A stretch of DNA of 64,000 nt from Eucommia ulmoides (Eukaryota > Streptophyta > Magnoliopsida > Garryales > Eucommiaceae), in contig CM028327.1 of NCBI GenBank assembly GCA_016647705.1, positions 6,643,726 through 6,707,725 on the forward strand, written 5' to 3'. The translations under genes and the position numbers were made by a program. Numbering within the stretch: position 1 is the first letter of the stretch; each line of letters starts with the position of its first letter. Shown piece after piece: positions 10,741-21,708 of the stretch. The notes under the pieces are model-generated. The model had not been told where the DNA came from. It saw nothing but the letters and a program-made list of their open reading frames with translations, and did not search any database.

Positions 10741-11881
10741 TTAATAAAAATCAGCATCATTTGATTCAAGGATAACTCGATCTTTCAAATCATAAAATCT
10801 ATAAGTTTTGTTATTCACCACATAACCAATAAAAACACATTCATAAGCTCTACTGGCAAGTTTTTTTTTTTTTAGATCAGAAATTCGAATATATGCCAAA
10901 CAACCCCAAGTTTTAAAATAAGACAAATTTGGTTTCTTATTTTTGAAAACTTCATAAGGTGAAATTTTACTTTTCGATTTGGGAACTCTATTAAGCACAT
11001 AGCAAATCGTCAATAAAATTTCACCTCACCAGTGACAAGCTGCACCAGAGTTAAGTAAAATAGCAACTACAGATTTAGCAAAAGTTCTATTTTTCCTTTC
11101 AACCTTACTATTCATTTAAGGAGAATACGGTGCAATTTTTTTTATGAATAATCCCATGAGAATTATAAAAATCAATGAAAATATCATAATCATATTCGGT
11201 TCCTCAATCACTACGTAACCTCTTAATTTTCTTATTGCATTGATTTTCAATCTCAGTTACAAATATTTTGAACATATCAAACACTTCACTTTTATTTTTC
11301 ATGAGATAAACAAAAGTGTAATTAGAGCAATCATCTATAAAAGTAATAAAATAATATTTACCATTCCTAGTCATGACACCATCAAATTCACAAATGTCAG
11401 AATGTATCAAATTAAGAGGTTCAGATTCTCTAATTATTGATTTATTAAGGGTTTTAGTAATCTTGGTTTGACTGCAAAATTCACACTTTTCAAAATCATT
11501 CAAAGACAGTTTAGGAATTACTTCTAAATTGTTTAAGTTTTTAATAATGCGTTTGTTAACATGACAAAGTTTAGCATGCCAAATATTAAAAGAACATAAT
11601 ATGTAAGGAGAAGAAGAAATTTTATTAATTTCCACATTCAGTCTGAACATTCCATCAGTTGTATAACTCTTCCCAACAAAAACATTATTTTTGGTTAAAG
11701 TGTACAAATCAGCCCCAATAGTTTGAGTGAACCCCGCCTTGTTAAGAAGATAGCCCGAAATCAAATTCTTTCTTATCTCTGGAGTATGCAGAACATCTAT
11801 GACTGTCTTTTCAGAGGTAAACTTTAATTCCACTTCACCAAAACTGGTAACAATAGTGGAGTGAGAATTACCCAACAACAC
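10741..11881 (-). pseudogene. Copia integrase region
   Basis: The minus strand shows the GAG_pre-integrase zinc-binding segment (HAKLCHVNKRIIKNL ... CEFCSQTK). The catalytic core follows (HSDICEFDG, YFITFIDDCSNYTFVYLMK), and then the C-terminal part with KTWGCLAYI and FIGYVVNNKTYRFYD. Stops and a frame change interrupt it between about 11014 and 11203. Integrase would insert the element cDNA into the genome; this copy is broken. Confidence 0.9.
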
Positions 11882-11884
11882 TTT

Positions 11885-12650
11885 TTGTCTTTATTTTCAG
11901 AATAAGACTTGAACATGGTACGATCATGGCAGACATGGCGTGAAGCACCAGTGTCCACCCACCACCCTTTGGATTTACCAACTATATTGATTTCAGAAAT
12001 CATAACTATAAGTTGGTCCTCAGTAAGATTTGCCTGTAGAGCAGGACGACGTCTTTGCCAGCAATTTCGAGCCAAATGGCCCGCCTTCCCACAGTTATAA
12101 CAAGTAAACTGTTTATAATTATTTCTTGAAGGGGGTTTGTTTCTATTCTGATTTTGATGTACATTTCTGTTCTGGTTATTGTGGTTGCGATTTTGATTTT
12201 GATTTTTCATATTTTTTCCTTTGGGTTTCAGAACAGCATAAAATGATTTTTTGTGAGCGTTGTTAGAAATAACGTGCATTTCATCTTTCTGATCTTATTT
12301 TCGGGCTTCCTCTTTAATTCGAAGACGAGTGATCAAATTTTCTAAAGAAAACTCTTTAGTTTTGTGCCTCAGAGTATTCTTAAAATCTTTCCAAGAAGGG
12401 GGTAATTTGTCAATTAAAACAACAACTTGAAATTGTTCATCAAGGGACATACATTCAGCAATTATTTCATGAGCGATTTTCTGAAGTTCATGAGACTGAA
12501 CTTCCACAGATTTGTCGTCGGTCATTTGGTATTTTAGATACCGACTAACAACATATTTTTTACTTCTAACCTCCTCAGTGTCGTATTTTTTCGAAACAAC
12601 ATCCCAAACTTCATTTCTAGTTTTGTTAGAGCAGTAATAATCATACAGAT
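11885..12650 (-). pseudogene. Copia gag C-terminal part and protease
   Basis: On the minus strand, the UBN2-type gag segment (RSKKYVVSRYLKYQM, LIDKLPPSWKDFKNTLRHK) is followed by a stop near 12295. A basic Asn/Gln-rich linker and the CCHC zinc knuckle CYNCGKAGHLARNC (about 12061-12102) come next. The aspartic protease motif WWVDTGASRHVC is at about 11930-11965. The first part of gag lies on the far side of the solo LTR (15435-15692). The zinc knuckle would bind element RNA and the protease would cut the polyprotein. Confidence 0.9.
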
Positions 12651-15434
12651 TGTAAGACCTCAATCGTAGCAGGTACGTCATTTCAGTGGTATTTTAAAGT
12701 AATGGTGAAAATTCGGGGTGAAATTAGGACAATTAAAAATTCAAATAAAAAGTCTAGGGGTCAAATTGAAAATATAGAAACAGTAAATCCTAATTTAGGG
12801 AGGTAAATTGACATTTAACATTTAAAAGAAACTTTCAGGGGGGTGAAATTGAAAATCTTAGGAACTTTTAAAAGTTGAAAAGGATTAAAATCAAGGTTTA
12901 AAGGAAATTGGGGGGAGGAAAGAGCAATTGATGGAAACTGTTTTTTTTTTTTATCATTTATACACACCCACACGCCGACGGTCGGACAAAACACATGGCC
13001 AGCAAGGAATCAGATAAGAGGAACGACGTGGCACGCTTAGACAATTCGAATACACTAATTTCATGCATCGGTAGTGATAAAAAAACAGAGTCCCATGATC
13101 AAGAATCGAAAATCCGAAAATCTGAAAATCCGAAATCTAGAGAGAGAGAGAGAGCCGGCCAGAGCTTGGGGTTTGAAAAGTAATCGCCGGCGAGGCAGGG
13201 TGTTCAGTTACAGGGTCGTGGGCGTGCATGGGCATGCGGTGGTTGACGGAAATGGGGGGTTCGGCATAGGTGGTGGTGATCGTCGCCGGTCGTCCGGTAA
13301 GCGTTCGGTAATGTGTTCGGCTCGTCGTCAACTGAGTTTGTGTGAGTTGATCGCCATGATGAAGGTTGGCGGAGAGAAATAGGGAGAGAGAGATGGGTCG
13401 GCGACAGGGGAAGAGAGAGAAGGGTTCGCCGGCGTCGGGGATCGATTCCGGCGGACGACTGAAACGAAAAGGAGGCAGGAATGGTCATGCGACGGTGTGT
13501 GGGGGGTGTTCAGCTGCTGTTGTGTGTGTGTATGTGATCGTCGGTGTGGTCACCGGAGTTGACAAAAAAAAAAAAAAAAGAGGAGAGAGAGAGAATCGGC
13601 GGTGACGGGTTCGGTGGCCGCCGTTGGTGAGTTCGTCGTCGTTCCTCCGGCGATTTCGCATGTGTGGGTATGGGAGGTGCTCGGCGTGGTGTGTGCGTGT
13701 GCCGGAACGCTGACAGTGAAGATCGGCGGAAGGAGTGGAGATCGGCCGGCGTTGAAGAGGTCCGGCGGGTCACTGAACCGAGACAGAACAGAAAAAAAAA
13801 AAAAAAAAGAAAGAGGAAAGGAAAAAAAAAAAAAAAGAAGAGAAAATTACAAAAGCAACCCCAATAAAATTCAAAATTTATTTCGCGGCCTGTGAACGTT
13901 TCGGAACAGGTAACATTTTCAGTAGATATCGTTATCGATTGAATTAAATGGTTGAGCATAGAAATTTGTTGCATTTGCAATAGTAATGGTCGTGGGCGTA
14001 ATAACATTTTTATAATTGCTAATTTTTAACAAACGGGTACAGTAAACTTAACGAAGCGAAATTAAAACGAATAATAATTTTATTTGTAATAAAATATGGG
14101 GAGTGGGAAAATTATGAAGAATTAGGACATGCATTCATCTAATTAGGTTATTTTAAATACGATATTAATTTAAGCCCTATTATTATTAGGTTTGCAGGCA
14201 CCGGGATTTCGGTAGAGAGTAGTCAGTAAAAGCTTTTGGGAACGGATCATGAGGTGAGTGTACTGTCTTCTTACCAAACTATATTTCTATGTATGTGTAT
14301 GATGAAATATGTGCTTACTTAAATTGTGTGAATTTATAAATAATATGGATCAAGTAGGATTTGGGTGAGTTGGTAAACGACTTTTGGAAAGATTTCGATG
14401 GTTTCCAAAATGAAACTGAAAATGAATCTTTGTTGAATTTGGTAAAATCAGACGGTGTTTTTAAAAGGAAATAGAAAACATCTGTTTTCCTAAAAATATC
14501 TAGTTTTCAAAAGAAAAATAAAGAGTGGAAAAATAATTTTGAAAGAATCAGACGGTTTCTCTAAAAAGAAAAGTGTGAAATATGCTTTTGGGCTTAAAAG
14601 TTGGTTTTGAGGAAAAGAGATAGACGTGATGATTTGACGATATTTATCGAGTTGTGATTCAATGATGCGGTATTTGATTTGACGATGCCCTAGTATTTAT
14701 CTATTTCGGTAGAGTGAGATTATCCGCTTCGGCGGAGTGATGTTATCCGCTACGGCGGAGTGATGTTTATCTGCTTCGGCAGGGTGATGTTAGACGTTTA
14801 TACTGAGCAGTGATTATCTGCTTCGGCGGAGTGATGGGTGTTCGTAGGAAGGCATATCCTACGAATGGTACGGTACCGTTGCAAACTCCCAATCGTAAGG
14901 TTAAAACGATCACTAGGGCTGGCCAGTGTGTGTGTGTTTGAGATTGGTGCATTGAGATGTGGTGATTTAAGTATATTGATTGATTTGATATTATTTATTA
15001 TGATGACATGTATGATTTTATACTAGATGGAACTTATCTATACCACTTTATTTTCATTGCTTATATACCTGTGCTTGATCCATACTAAATTGTGGAAATA
15101 TTTAGAACGTATTAATATTTTAAAAATATTTTACTAAGAAGGCAATACACTCGCAGGTACAATAGCTAGGAGTCGGTCCCCTACTGGCACTAGGTAGAAC
15201 TGCGTGATGGAGTCATAGAGGTGTTTGAGAGAAGCTGTCTAAGACAAACCTGTAAAAGGTTCATAGATGAATACTGTTTGTTAGGATAAATTTTGGGATG
15301 GGTGTGTCCCCCATTTAAATGTTTGTATTATATGGTGGGAACATATTGTCTTTCATTTGGTTGTTTGGGCATTGGTGATGTCATTTGTAGTCACGCCAGC
15401 CTCGGGATGACGGGTTCCGGGACGGGTTGTGACA
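12651..15434. mobile_element. Solo LTR (2784 bp) inserted in copia gag
   Basis: Begins TGTAAGACCTC and ends GGGTTGTGACA, a TG...CA LTR, flanked by a perfect 5 bp duplication CAGAT (12646-12650 and 15435-15439). A relative in the opposite orientation is at 36164-38934. It contains no element genes. Inside are a GC-rich block (13200-13780), poly-A runs, and tandem repeats at 14700-14840. Size and TGTCACGACCC/TGTAAGACC termini suit a chromovirus (Tekay/Del-like) gypsy LTR; that assignment is inference. Apparent reading frames at 12995-13900 look like low-complexity artefacts. Removing the insert and one CAGAT leaves the gag frame continuous. Confidence 0.92.
14700..14840. repeat. Tandem 'CCGCTTCGGCGGAGTGATG' repeats in the solo LTR
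   Basis: About five imperfect copies of a unit containing TCCGCTTCGGCGGAGTGATG. Each can form a small CCGC-TTCG-GCGG hairpin. The relative at 36877-37016 has four units on the other strand (CGCTCCGCTGGACTATGCC), so the array belongs to the LTR family. Confidence 0.8.
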
Positions 15435-15692
15435 CAGATCATCAGATATACCATTAAGAATGAAATTCTTATAACGAAAATCATTTTCCTCCCAAGACTT
15501 AACTTCTTGAATCTGAGCGTCAGTAGGAACTTGAGGCAATTGAGGTTTTTCGGTTGTACAGACATATGCTACTTTTTTTATAGTTAGAAAAAATAACATT
15601 TTCTGTCTCTATCTTTTAAAATGAAACCCTTCGAATCGAAAGAGTTTGTTGAGATCAACAGTGACTTGTTTAAATTCGTGATCAGTGGACAT
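15435..15692 (-). pseudogene. Copia gag N-terminal part
   Basis: The ATG at 15690-15692 on the minus strand opens gag (MSTDHEFKQVTVDLNKLFRF). An in-frame TAG follows about 27 codons later. The frame then continues through KSWEENDFRYKNFILNGISD up to the solo LTR at 15434 and resumes in frame at 12650. The leader 15693-15731 precedes the 5' LTR. Confidence 0.85.
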
Positions 15693-15731
15693 CTTAGTAG
15701 ATAATCGACAAAAATTGAATCGTCTTAAAAT

Positions 15732-16366
15732 TGTTGAAACAGAAAATAAATAATGTACGAGTTTACCGAAATTTCTTAGGTTGAGTCGCAGATTAGGTCG
15801 CTCTCTTTAAGACGTTTTGCGGCTCTGCCCAAGAACGTGCAAACAATGTAATAGCCCCATTGTCCCCAGGATAAAACATTATAGAATCACCTCTATCTAG
15901 GACTTTTTTTGCACAACAGAAGGCCTGAATACTAAACAACCACTCTTTGTTTGAATGAACAAACAAATTTACTCGAAAATCAGAATAAAAATAAACAAAC
16001 AGGCTGATGGAAGAGGATGTTTTTTTTTTTTTTTTTTTTTTCCAATTGTAGATTAATCTTTTGTTCTGTGTTCTTAAAACAAATGTAGAGATCTGTATTT
16101 ATAGGCATTAAAAAACCTGAAAATCAATCCAAACGTTTGATTTTTTTTTAAAAACCGAATCAAAACTTCATGGCAGAAATTGAAACATTTCAGAAAATAA
16201 TTGTTAACGTTGGAAAAAAAAAATAGACATTTTGAAACAGATCTGAAACAGATCAGTAAAAACAGCATTTTGAAACTGTTGAATTCACTGTTGCGTTTTG
16301 AAACTGTTGAATTCATTTTTGAAAACAAAAAACTGATCTGATTAATTTTATTAAATAAGTTTTGTC

Positions 16367-16448
<82 letters not shown>

Positions 16449-16702
16449 TGTCATCTCACCACACGCACGCTCGGCTCGGCCGGACGGACGACGGCGTGCG
16501 CGTGTGGTAAACAAGTAGGGATGTAACTCCTCTCCCCTCCATAAAATGTGGGTACCCCTTGGGGCACACCCCAAATATCCCACATGCCCTTAATTATACA
16601 TCTCATCAATTCTTCTCCCAATCAATGTAGGATAGAGGAATTGGAGGGAAACCTTATGACACTTTTAAAAAAAAATAAAATTAAAATTCATAAGTTCCAA
16701 CA
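15732..16702 (-). mobile_element. 5' LTR of the copia element
   Basis: Starts TGTTGAAACAG on the plus strand and ends TAAGTTCCAACA. It aligns with 7638-8482 along its length and is longer because of a (TA)n tract. The TATA box on the minus strand (CCTATAAATACAG) is near 16093-16106. The adjoining internal sequence on the minus strand is ATTTTAAGACGATTC, not the usual TGGTATCAGAGC primer site. Confidence 0.92.
16371..16446. repeat. (TA)38 microsatellite in copia LTR
   Basis: An uninterrupted TA dinucleotide tract absent from the other LTR, so it expanded after insertion. Confidence 0.97.
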
Positions 16703-16707
16703 AATAT

Positions 16708-19235
16708 AGAGATTTATATCAATATATTTCGTCTAAAAAAATGTAATTATTTAAAATAAGATAGTTAATACAACCCAACGGTCCCTTAAAACTTTTATCT
16801 TTGGCTTCTTGGTTTACATGGAGTTATTTTTTATTTTTTATATATTTTTTTTGTAGTTATATAAATAAGGGAGCGTTTGGTTCATCTAAAATATGTAATT
16901 ATTGAAAATAAGAAAATTAATACAGCGAAACGAGCCCTTAAAAGTTTTATACTCGGTTTCTTGGTTTACATGGTGCTGCATTTTTCGTTTTCTCGTATTA
17001 TTCGAAGAACTAGTTCTACATTTCATAGGTATTGTTAGATTCTTATCCCACATCGATTACTTGAGAGTTTTCAAACCACTTTATAAATGAAATGAGCTAC
17101 TCCACTTAGCAGGTGATCCGGAACTGATAAATGATACGAGCATTTGGTTTCACACAATTGGAATTGGAAATGAATATTCATCTCCAATTCAAATTCCAAG
17201 AATTCAACCCGTTCTACCAAACGCAACCTTACCGTCAACATGGCTTGTTTTTCTCATTTTTCGATTTTTTTCTTGCAGGATCATGAATTTGACATGAAAC
17301 AAAATTGTGTAACCGAACTGCGAACAAAATTACATACCCGTTTTTATATATCTATTCCTTTATATATTACCTATACTTTTTGTTTTGTTCATAATTTTAT
17401 TATACTTCATAAGTATGTGCTTGTGCCAAAAAGTGGTTAACACCTCAAGTTGGTTCGGTTATAGGTTACGAGGACTTTCCTTGCAAAGGCAAAGTTGACA
17501 TGTTCTGAGCGTTGGTGTCAAGAGTCAATGATCTTTGGATGCTTTTGAAATCTATAGTTGCTTCTTGTCTAATTCGAGTTGAAGCTCTGAGCTTGTACAT
17601 ACACAAGGACTCACCAGAATTGTTTCCGATAAAGCCCTTCCGGCATGAGAATGAAAGCTTAGGGGGACAAGGCTTTTGAGATACTTCAAATGAGTAATTG
17701 AGTCTTACCTTTGGCATTGAATACCTTAGCATTTATAGGTGAAGAGTGCTATTAGCGCTGCAAAATTAGAGGGCCCAAGCTCGATAGATTACTGTAACTT
17801 GACGCGTGGCCAATGAGTGGAGATGTGAAGAGATTATGCTTATGGGCCTGCGTTTTAGACCCATCAAGGAGAGCCCGTGGGTCGGCCCAACATGGCTAAG
17901 GAGAACGAATGCAGTCGCGGTGATGGTGGTGCTTAGACGGTGATTGCTCAAATTTAATACCTAATTTAAGTGTAAAATATGGTAATATAGTGACGTAAGT
18001 AAGGATGTCAAACCACATAGATTGGATTGCAATTATTAATTTTTATCTTATTATTTGGTTGAATTTAACAAGATTGGTTTTTTTTTAATTAAAAAAAATA
18101 CTTAAATTAAAATATTAAATGATAAATAACCGGGTTGAGAGCAATGCATTTATCTTTCGATTATCCTAATGATTTTTACTTCTTCATCTATTTTGATTCT
18201 ATGTATAATGAAGTAATTTAACTATAAGAAAAATAATAACGAATGTTTGATTGTTTAATTGACATGAACTATTTTCGGAATTCGTTTCTTACTCTAGTGA
18301 ACAAATCTCTAAGTATAATTCATTCTATCAAATGTATCAATTGACCGACCGTTGGTATGAACTATTTTTGGGATTCGTTTCTTACTCTATAGTGAACAAA
18401 TCTCTAAGTATAATTCATTCTATCAAATGTATCAATTGACCGACCGTTGGTATGAACTATTTTTGGGATTCGATTTCTGAACTATGGTGAATTAATCTCT
18501 TTGTATAATTCATCCTATTATACCGTATTGATTCCAATAAGAACAAGTTATATATCGGTTAGATTTAAACCACAGATATTAGATTTAACGCACAAACACC
18601 AATAATGTTATTTCTAACACGTATAAAATGATAAAAATAAAAATTGACGGGATAAACAATGTAAAAATATTAATCAATTGTTATATAACCTTATATATAG
18701 AAAAAATAAAATTATATTACGGAAATCTTAAAACGAATACAGTCTAATCCAGATCAACTGCGAAGAACTCCCACAATGGTCCCCGTGGAAGCCAGAAAAG
18801 AGAAGCACCTCTGGCCAAATGAAAAATAATCTAAATATAATGAATTGGCCCTTTCCTCTTTGCTGAATTTCCTTCTTTCCGTTTGTTTAACATGGGGAAT
18901 AAACGGTTCCTTTTGATTCCCACATAATTCTTTAATTCGTTTGTAATATAATATAGTGTTTTAATGTGCATTGATAAAAAATGAAAATTCTTTTTCTCAT
19001 TAAATTTATTTTATTAGTTTTTTTTTTTAACGGTTTCGGGTCGACGCGATAATTTTTATTCTATTTTTTTTATCCTTCTTAGCTATTTTCTTCCCTTTTT
19101 CTTCGGGTTTTTTTATTTATGACTTTATTCTTGCAAAAACAATAAATTATATTATTACTAGTTAAAAACTAATAAAAAGACTCATAAAAATTATAGATTC
19201 AGAAGAGAAATTTGGTACAAAATTAAAAACGATCA
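16708..19235. other. Intergenic DNA with degenerate repeats
   Basis: No gene is supported. A stretch near 16736-16830 is partly repeated at 16885-16980 (CTTGGTTTACATGG). A TRIM-LTR-like fragment (GTTAGATTCTTATCCCACAT) lies near 17034. Sequence at 17460-17760 is slightly richer in GC and may be an old LTR relic on the minus strand, but I cannot place it in a family. Confidence 0.5.
18264..18530. repeat. Tandem repeat, about 94 bp unit, 2.8 copies
   Basis: Units begin ATGAACTATTTT at 18264, 18357 and 18452. They carry AAATCTCTAAGTATAATTCA and GACCGACCGTTGGT. The first two units are nearly identical and the third diverges after about 60 bp. Confidence 0.9.
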
Positions 19236-19660
19236 GACGGACTGTTTCTGTTCCGGAATGCGATCATAGGCCACCCAGGGTCCCCGTAGATGCTTGAACC
19301 GAGCAGGCGATGACTGGCGGGGGTGCTTGGGCACCTGAGTTCGGTCCACCTTTTAAGGCTTCCGTAGGCACTGATCCGAGCAGTAGGTGCCCAGAGAGCC
19401 CTGCCCGGTCATTCGTCAGGCGCTTCCACTTCGACGATCTGACCAGAGATGAAAGAGGAACAAAGTTGGGATTTGAGGAGGAAATGCCCAGCTCGGGCAA
19501 GGATTAAGGGTTCTTCTTGGACGAAATATCGACCAGAGACAGCTCGAAGAGCGCTAGTTGGGCGGATCTCGTTGGTTTCCTCTTTTGGAAAAAACCGATC
19601 ATAGGGTGCTCGGCGGTCCAGTTCGATCATTCTATCAGACTTAACTGAAATACCTATCCA
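19236..19660. other. GC-rich island, possibly organelle-derived
   Basis: Base composition rises sharply above the AT-rich surroundings on both sides. The text (TGCTTGAACCGAGCAGGCGA, GAGCCCTGCCCGGTC) lacks poly-A/T and TE features. Short open frames exist on both strands, but none has a domain I recognise. The composition suits a transferred mitochondrial fragment (NUMT); this is inference. The AT-rich 19661-20900 that follows holds only a TA microsatellite (about 19968-19999) and a hairpin. Confidence 0.4.
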
Positions 19661-19967
19661 TGTGTAGGGTTCTGAGTAGACTAAAGAGAACGACCTAAGT
19701 TCCTCATATCAGTATGTATTATCATTAGGATTTATCGTCTGGTTGTTTGTTTTTTATTACGTTTGAATTTTATGTTTTATATTTTAGTTATGTTGGGGTG
19801 TCTATTGTAACAATTAACAATTTAGTGGTTTGATTTTGATTTTGTTTGTTTGATTTTGATTTTATTTGGAATTTATGTTTTATATTTTAGTTATATTTTT
19901 GTTTATAATTTTACGAACTTGTACTACTGAGTAAGTAGTAATTAGAATAAAATAAATAAATAAATAA

Positions 19968-20007
<40 letters not shown>

Positions 20008-20036
20008 ATTTGGTATTGTTTTTCTATAAAACTAAA

Positions 20037-20060
20037 CAATGCGGTTTTTTAACCGCATTG
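20037..20060. repeat. Short perfect hairpin CAATGCGG ... CCGCATTG
   Basis: CAATGCGGTT and AACCGCATTG are separated by four T, giving a 10 bp perfect stem in AT-rich DNA. No T-run or gene gives it a terminator role. It may be the subterminal part of a decayed hAT-like element. Confidence 0.6.
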
Positions 20061-21403
20061 TATGTAAAAATCGAGTTTTAAAAAATTGACAATTTACAAT
20101 TTGGTTTTTGTTTTTGGTTTTTTAACCAGTTTTGGTTTTAGTTTCTACTAAATCTGGACGAAAATTGACCCATTACAGTTAATTGTGAATCACTAAAACA
20201 CTTAAGAAATTACATGGGGTTAATTAAAATATTTTGAAGTAGATGGACTAGACAAAATACATGAGTTTGTATGATATTTCACCCAAATATCAATCCTCAT
20301 GGATTTTTTGGTGAACAGATGATGAACTTAAAATTGCAGCCTATAAAGTTCACAATTTCACGCACTAAAGTAATTTTTTTATGAAGTTCAAAATTATTGT
20401 ACCATATAAAAATTCTGTAATTTTTCACGTAAAAAATTATAGTATTTTTTTTGCCATAAATTGATTTTGGGTTTTTAATAAAATCATTAAACTTCTAACA
20501 AATACTGTATTTAGTGGGTTGGATGAATAGTAAAATGTAAATTTTGGGAGTAAGAAAAAAACGATAAATATTAATGAATATAGATATGTATATAGCTATT
20601 TATCAAAACTATAAAAAATTAAAAAATAATGGATAATTTGTGAAATTTTTATTTATGAACTTTGACTATGGTATTTGTGTGTTATAAAGTGTAGTTATTA
20701 TAACTAAAAAAAATCCTTTTTAATATTTTTTTTAAAGAAATAAGGGCAACCTCGCCGTTTCTCTCTCTCCAAGCCTCGTCGTCCTCCCTCTCCCACCCTC
20801 TCTGCCTGCCATTGCCCTCACTCTCACCCTTCCCTACTATTCCCCAACTCCTCCACCATTCCCATCTCCTCTTTCTCATTTTTCTTTTTACTCACCTATT
20901 TTTCTCTCTGTAAATACACACACACACATATATAATAAATCATGATTGGTATATTCACGACCGTTGGATGAGAGATAAAACTCTAGACATTTTAAGGCCG
21001 TCGGATCACTTTGACCAACATATAAAACAAAAAAATAAAAAATAAAAAATTAGGGTTTATGATCTCTCAGACGACTCTCTCTCTAACTCTTAGACGACTC
21101 TCTCTCATTCTCACTCTTCCTCTCTTCCTCCACCACCGCCATGCAAGCCACGCCGCCTTGCCATCACCATCTACGATCTGAAGCATACTCCCTCATTCAC
21201 ATCCCACCTCCGTCATCATCTCCATCTCCGAAGATCTGCGAGATCTCCCTCTCAGTGCTGCCACCGCCACGCTCAGGTACGCTTTCTCTCTTATGGTATG
21301 TCTTCCTCTCTCTTTGTTCCTTCCGTACGTTCTCGAATCTCTTTCTACGCTTCTCCGTCTATCTCGCCGATCGTTGCAAACCACCGCCATCACCAACTCC
21401 GGT

Positions 21404-21708
21404 CGTTTCCCTTAAAACCCAAATCAAAGGTCAATTTTGTAAAATTTAATTTCAATTTCAAATCGAAGGTCAATTTTGTAAAATTTAATTTCAATTTCTT
21501 TATATATGAACTCGATTTGTTTAGATTTAATAATGATTTGTGTATATTTGGCCTGAATTTGTGTAGATCTGTCTGGTCGTCTCCCTTAAAACCCAAATCG
21601 AAGGTCGGTTTTGTAAAATTTGATTTCAATTTCTTTAGATATGAACTCGATTTGTTTAGATTTAATAATGATTTGTGTATATTTAACCTAAATTTGTGTA
21701 GATCTAAA
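21404..21708. repeat. Tandem duplication in Helitron-like region
   Basis: A block of about 150 bp (CCCTTAAAACCCAAATCAAA ... GAATTTGTGTAGATCT) occurs at about 21408-21569 and again at 21585-21708. The first copy has an extra internal repeat of about 46 bp (GGTCAATTTTGTAAAATTTA). Confidence 0.85.

Larger units (their letters stand above)
7638..16702 (-). mobile_element. Ty1/copia LTR retrotransposon, nested and inactive
   Basis: Full-length element on the minus strand. The LTRs are 7638-8482 and 15732-16702, and the flanking target duplication AATAT (7633-7637 and 16703-16707) is perfect. The order gag, protease, integrase, reverse transcriptase, RNase H is diagnostic of copia. The polyprotein region 9042-15692 has several stops and frame breaks, and a 2784 bp solo LTR is inserted in gag. 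The element without that insert would be about 6.3 kb. LTR divergence (for example a terminal CA changed to TA) shows it is not recent. There is no envelope gene. Confidence 0.95.

Noticed and set aside
12995..14007. Several overlapping frames with Arg/Gly/Lys or Phe runs
   Set aside because: They lie inside the solo LTR, overlap on both strands, and come from GA, poly-A and GC-rich sequence. No domain is recognisable.
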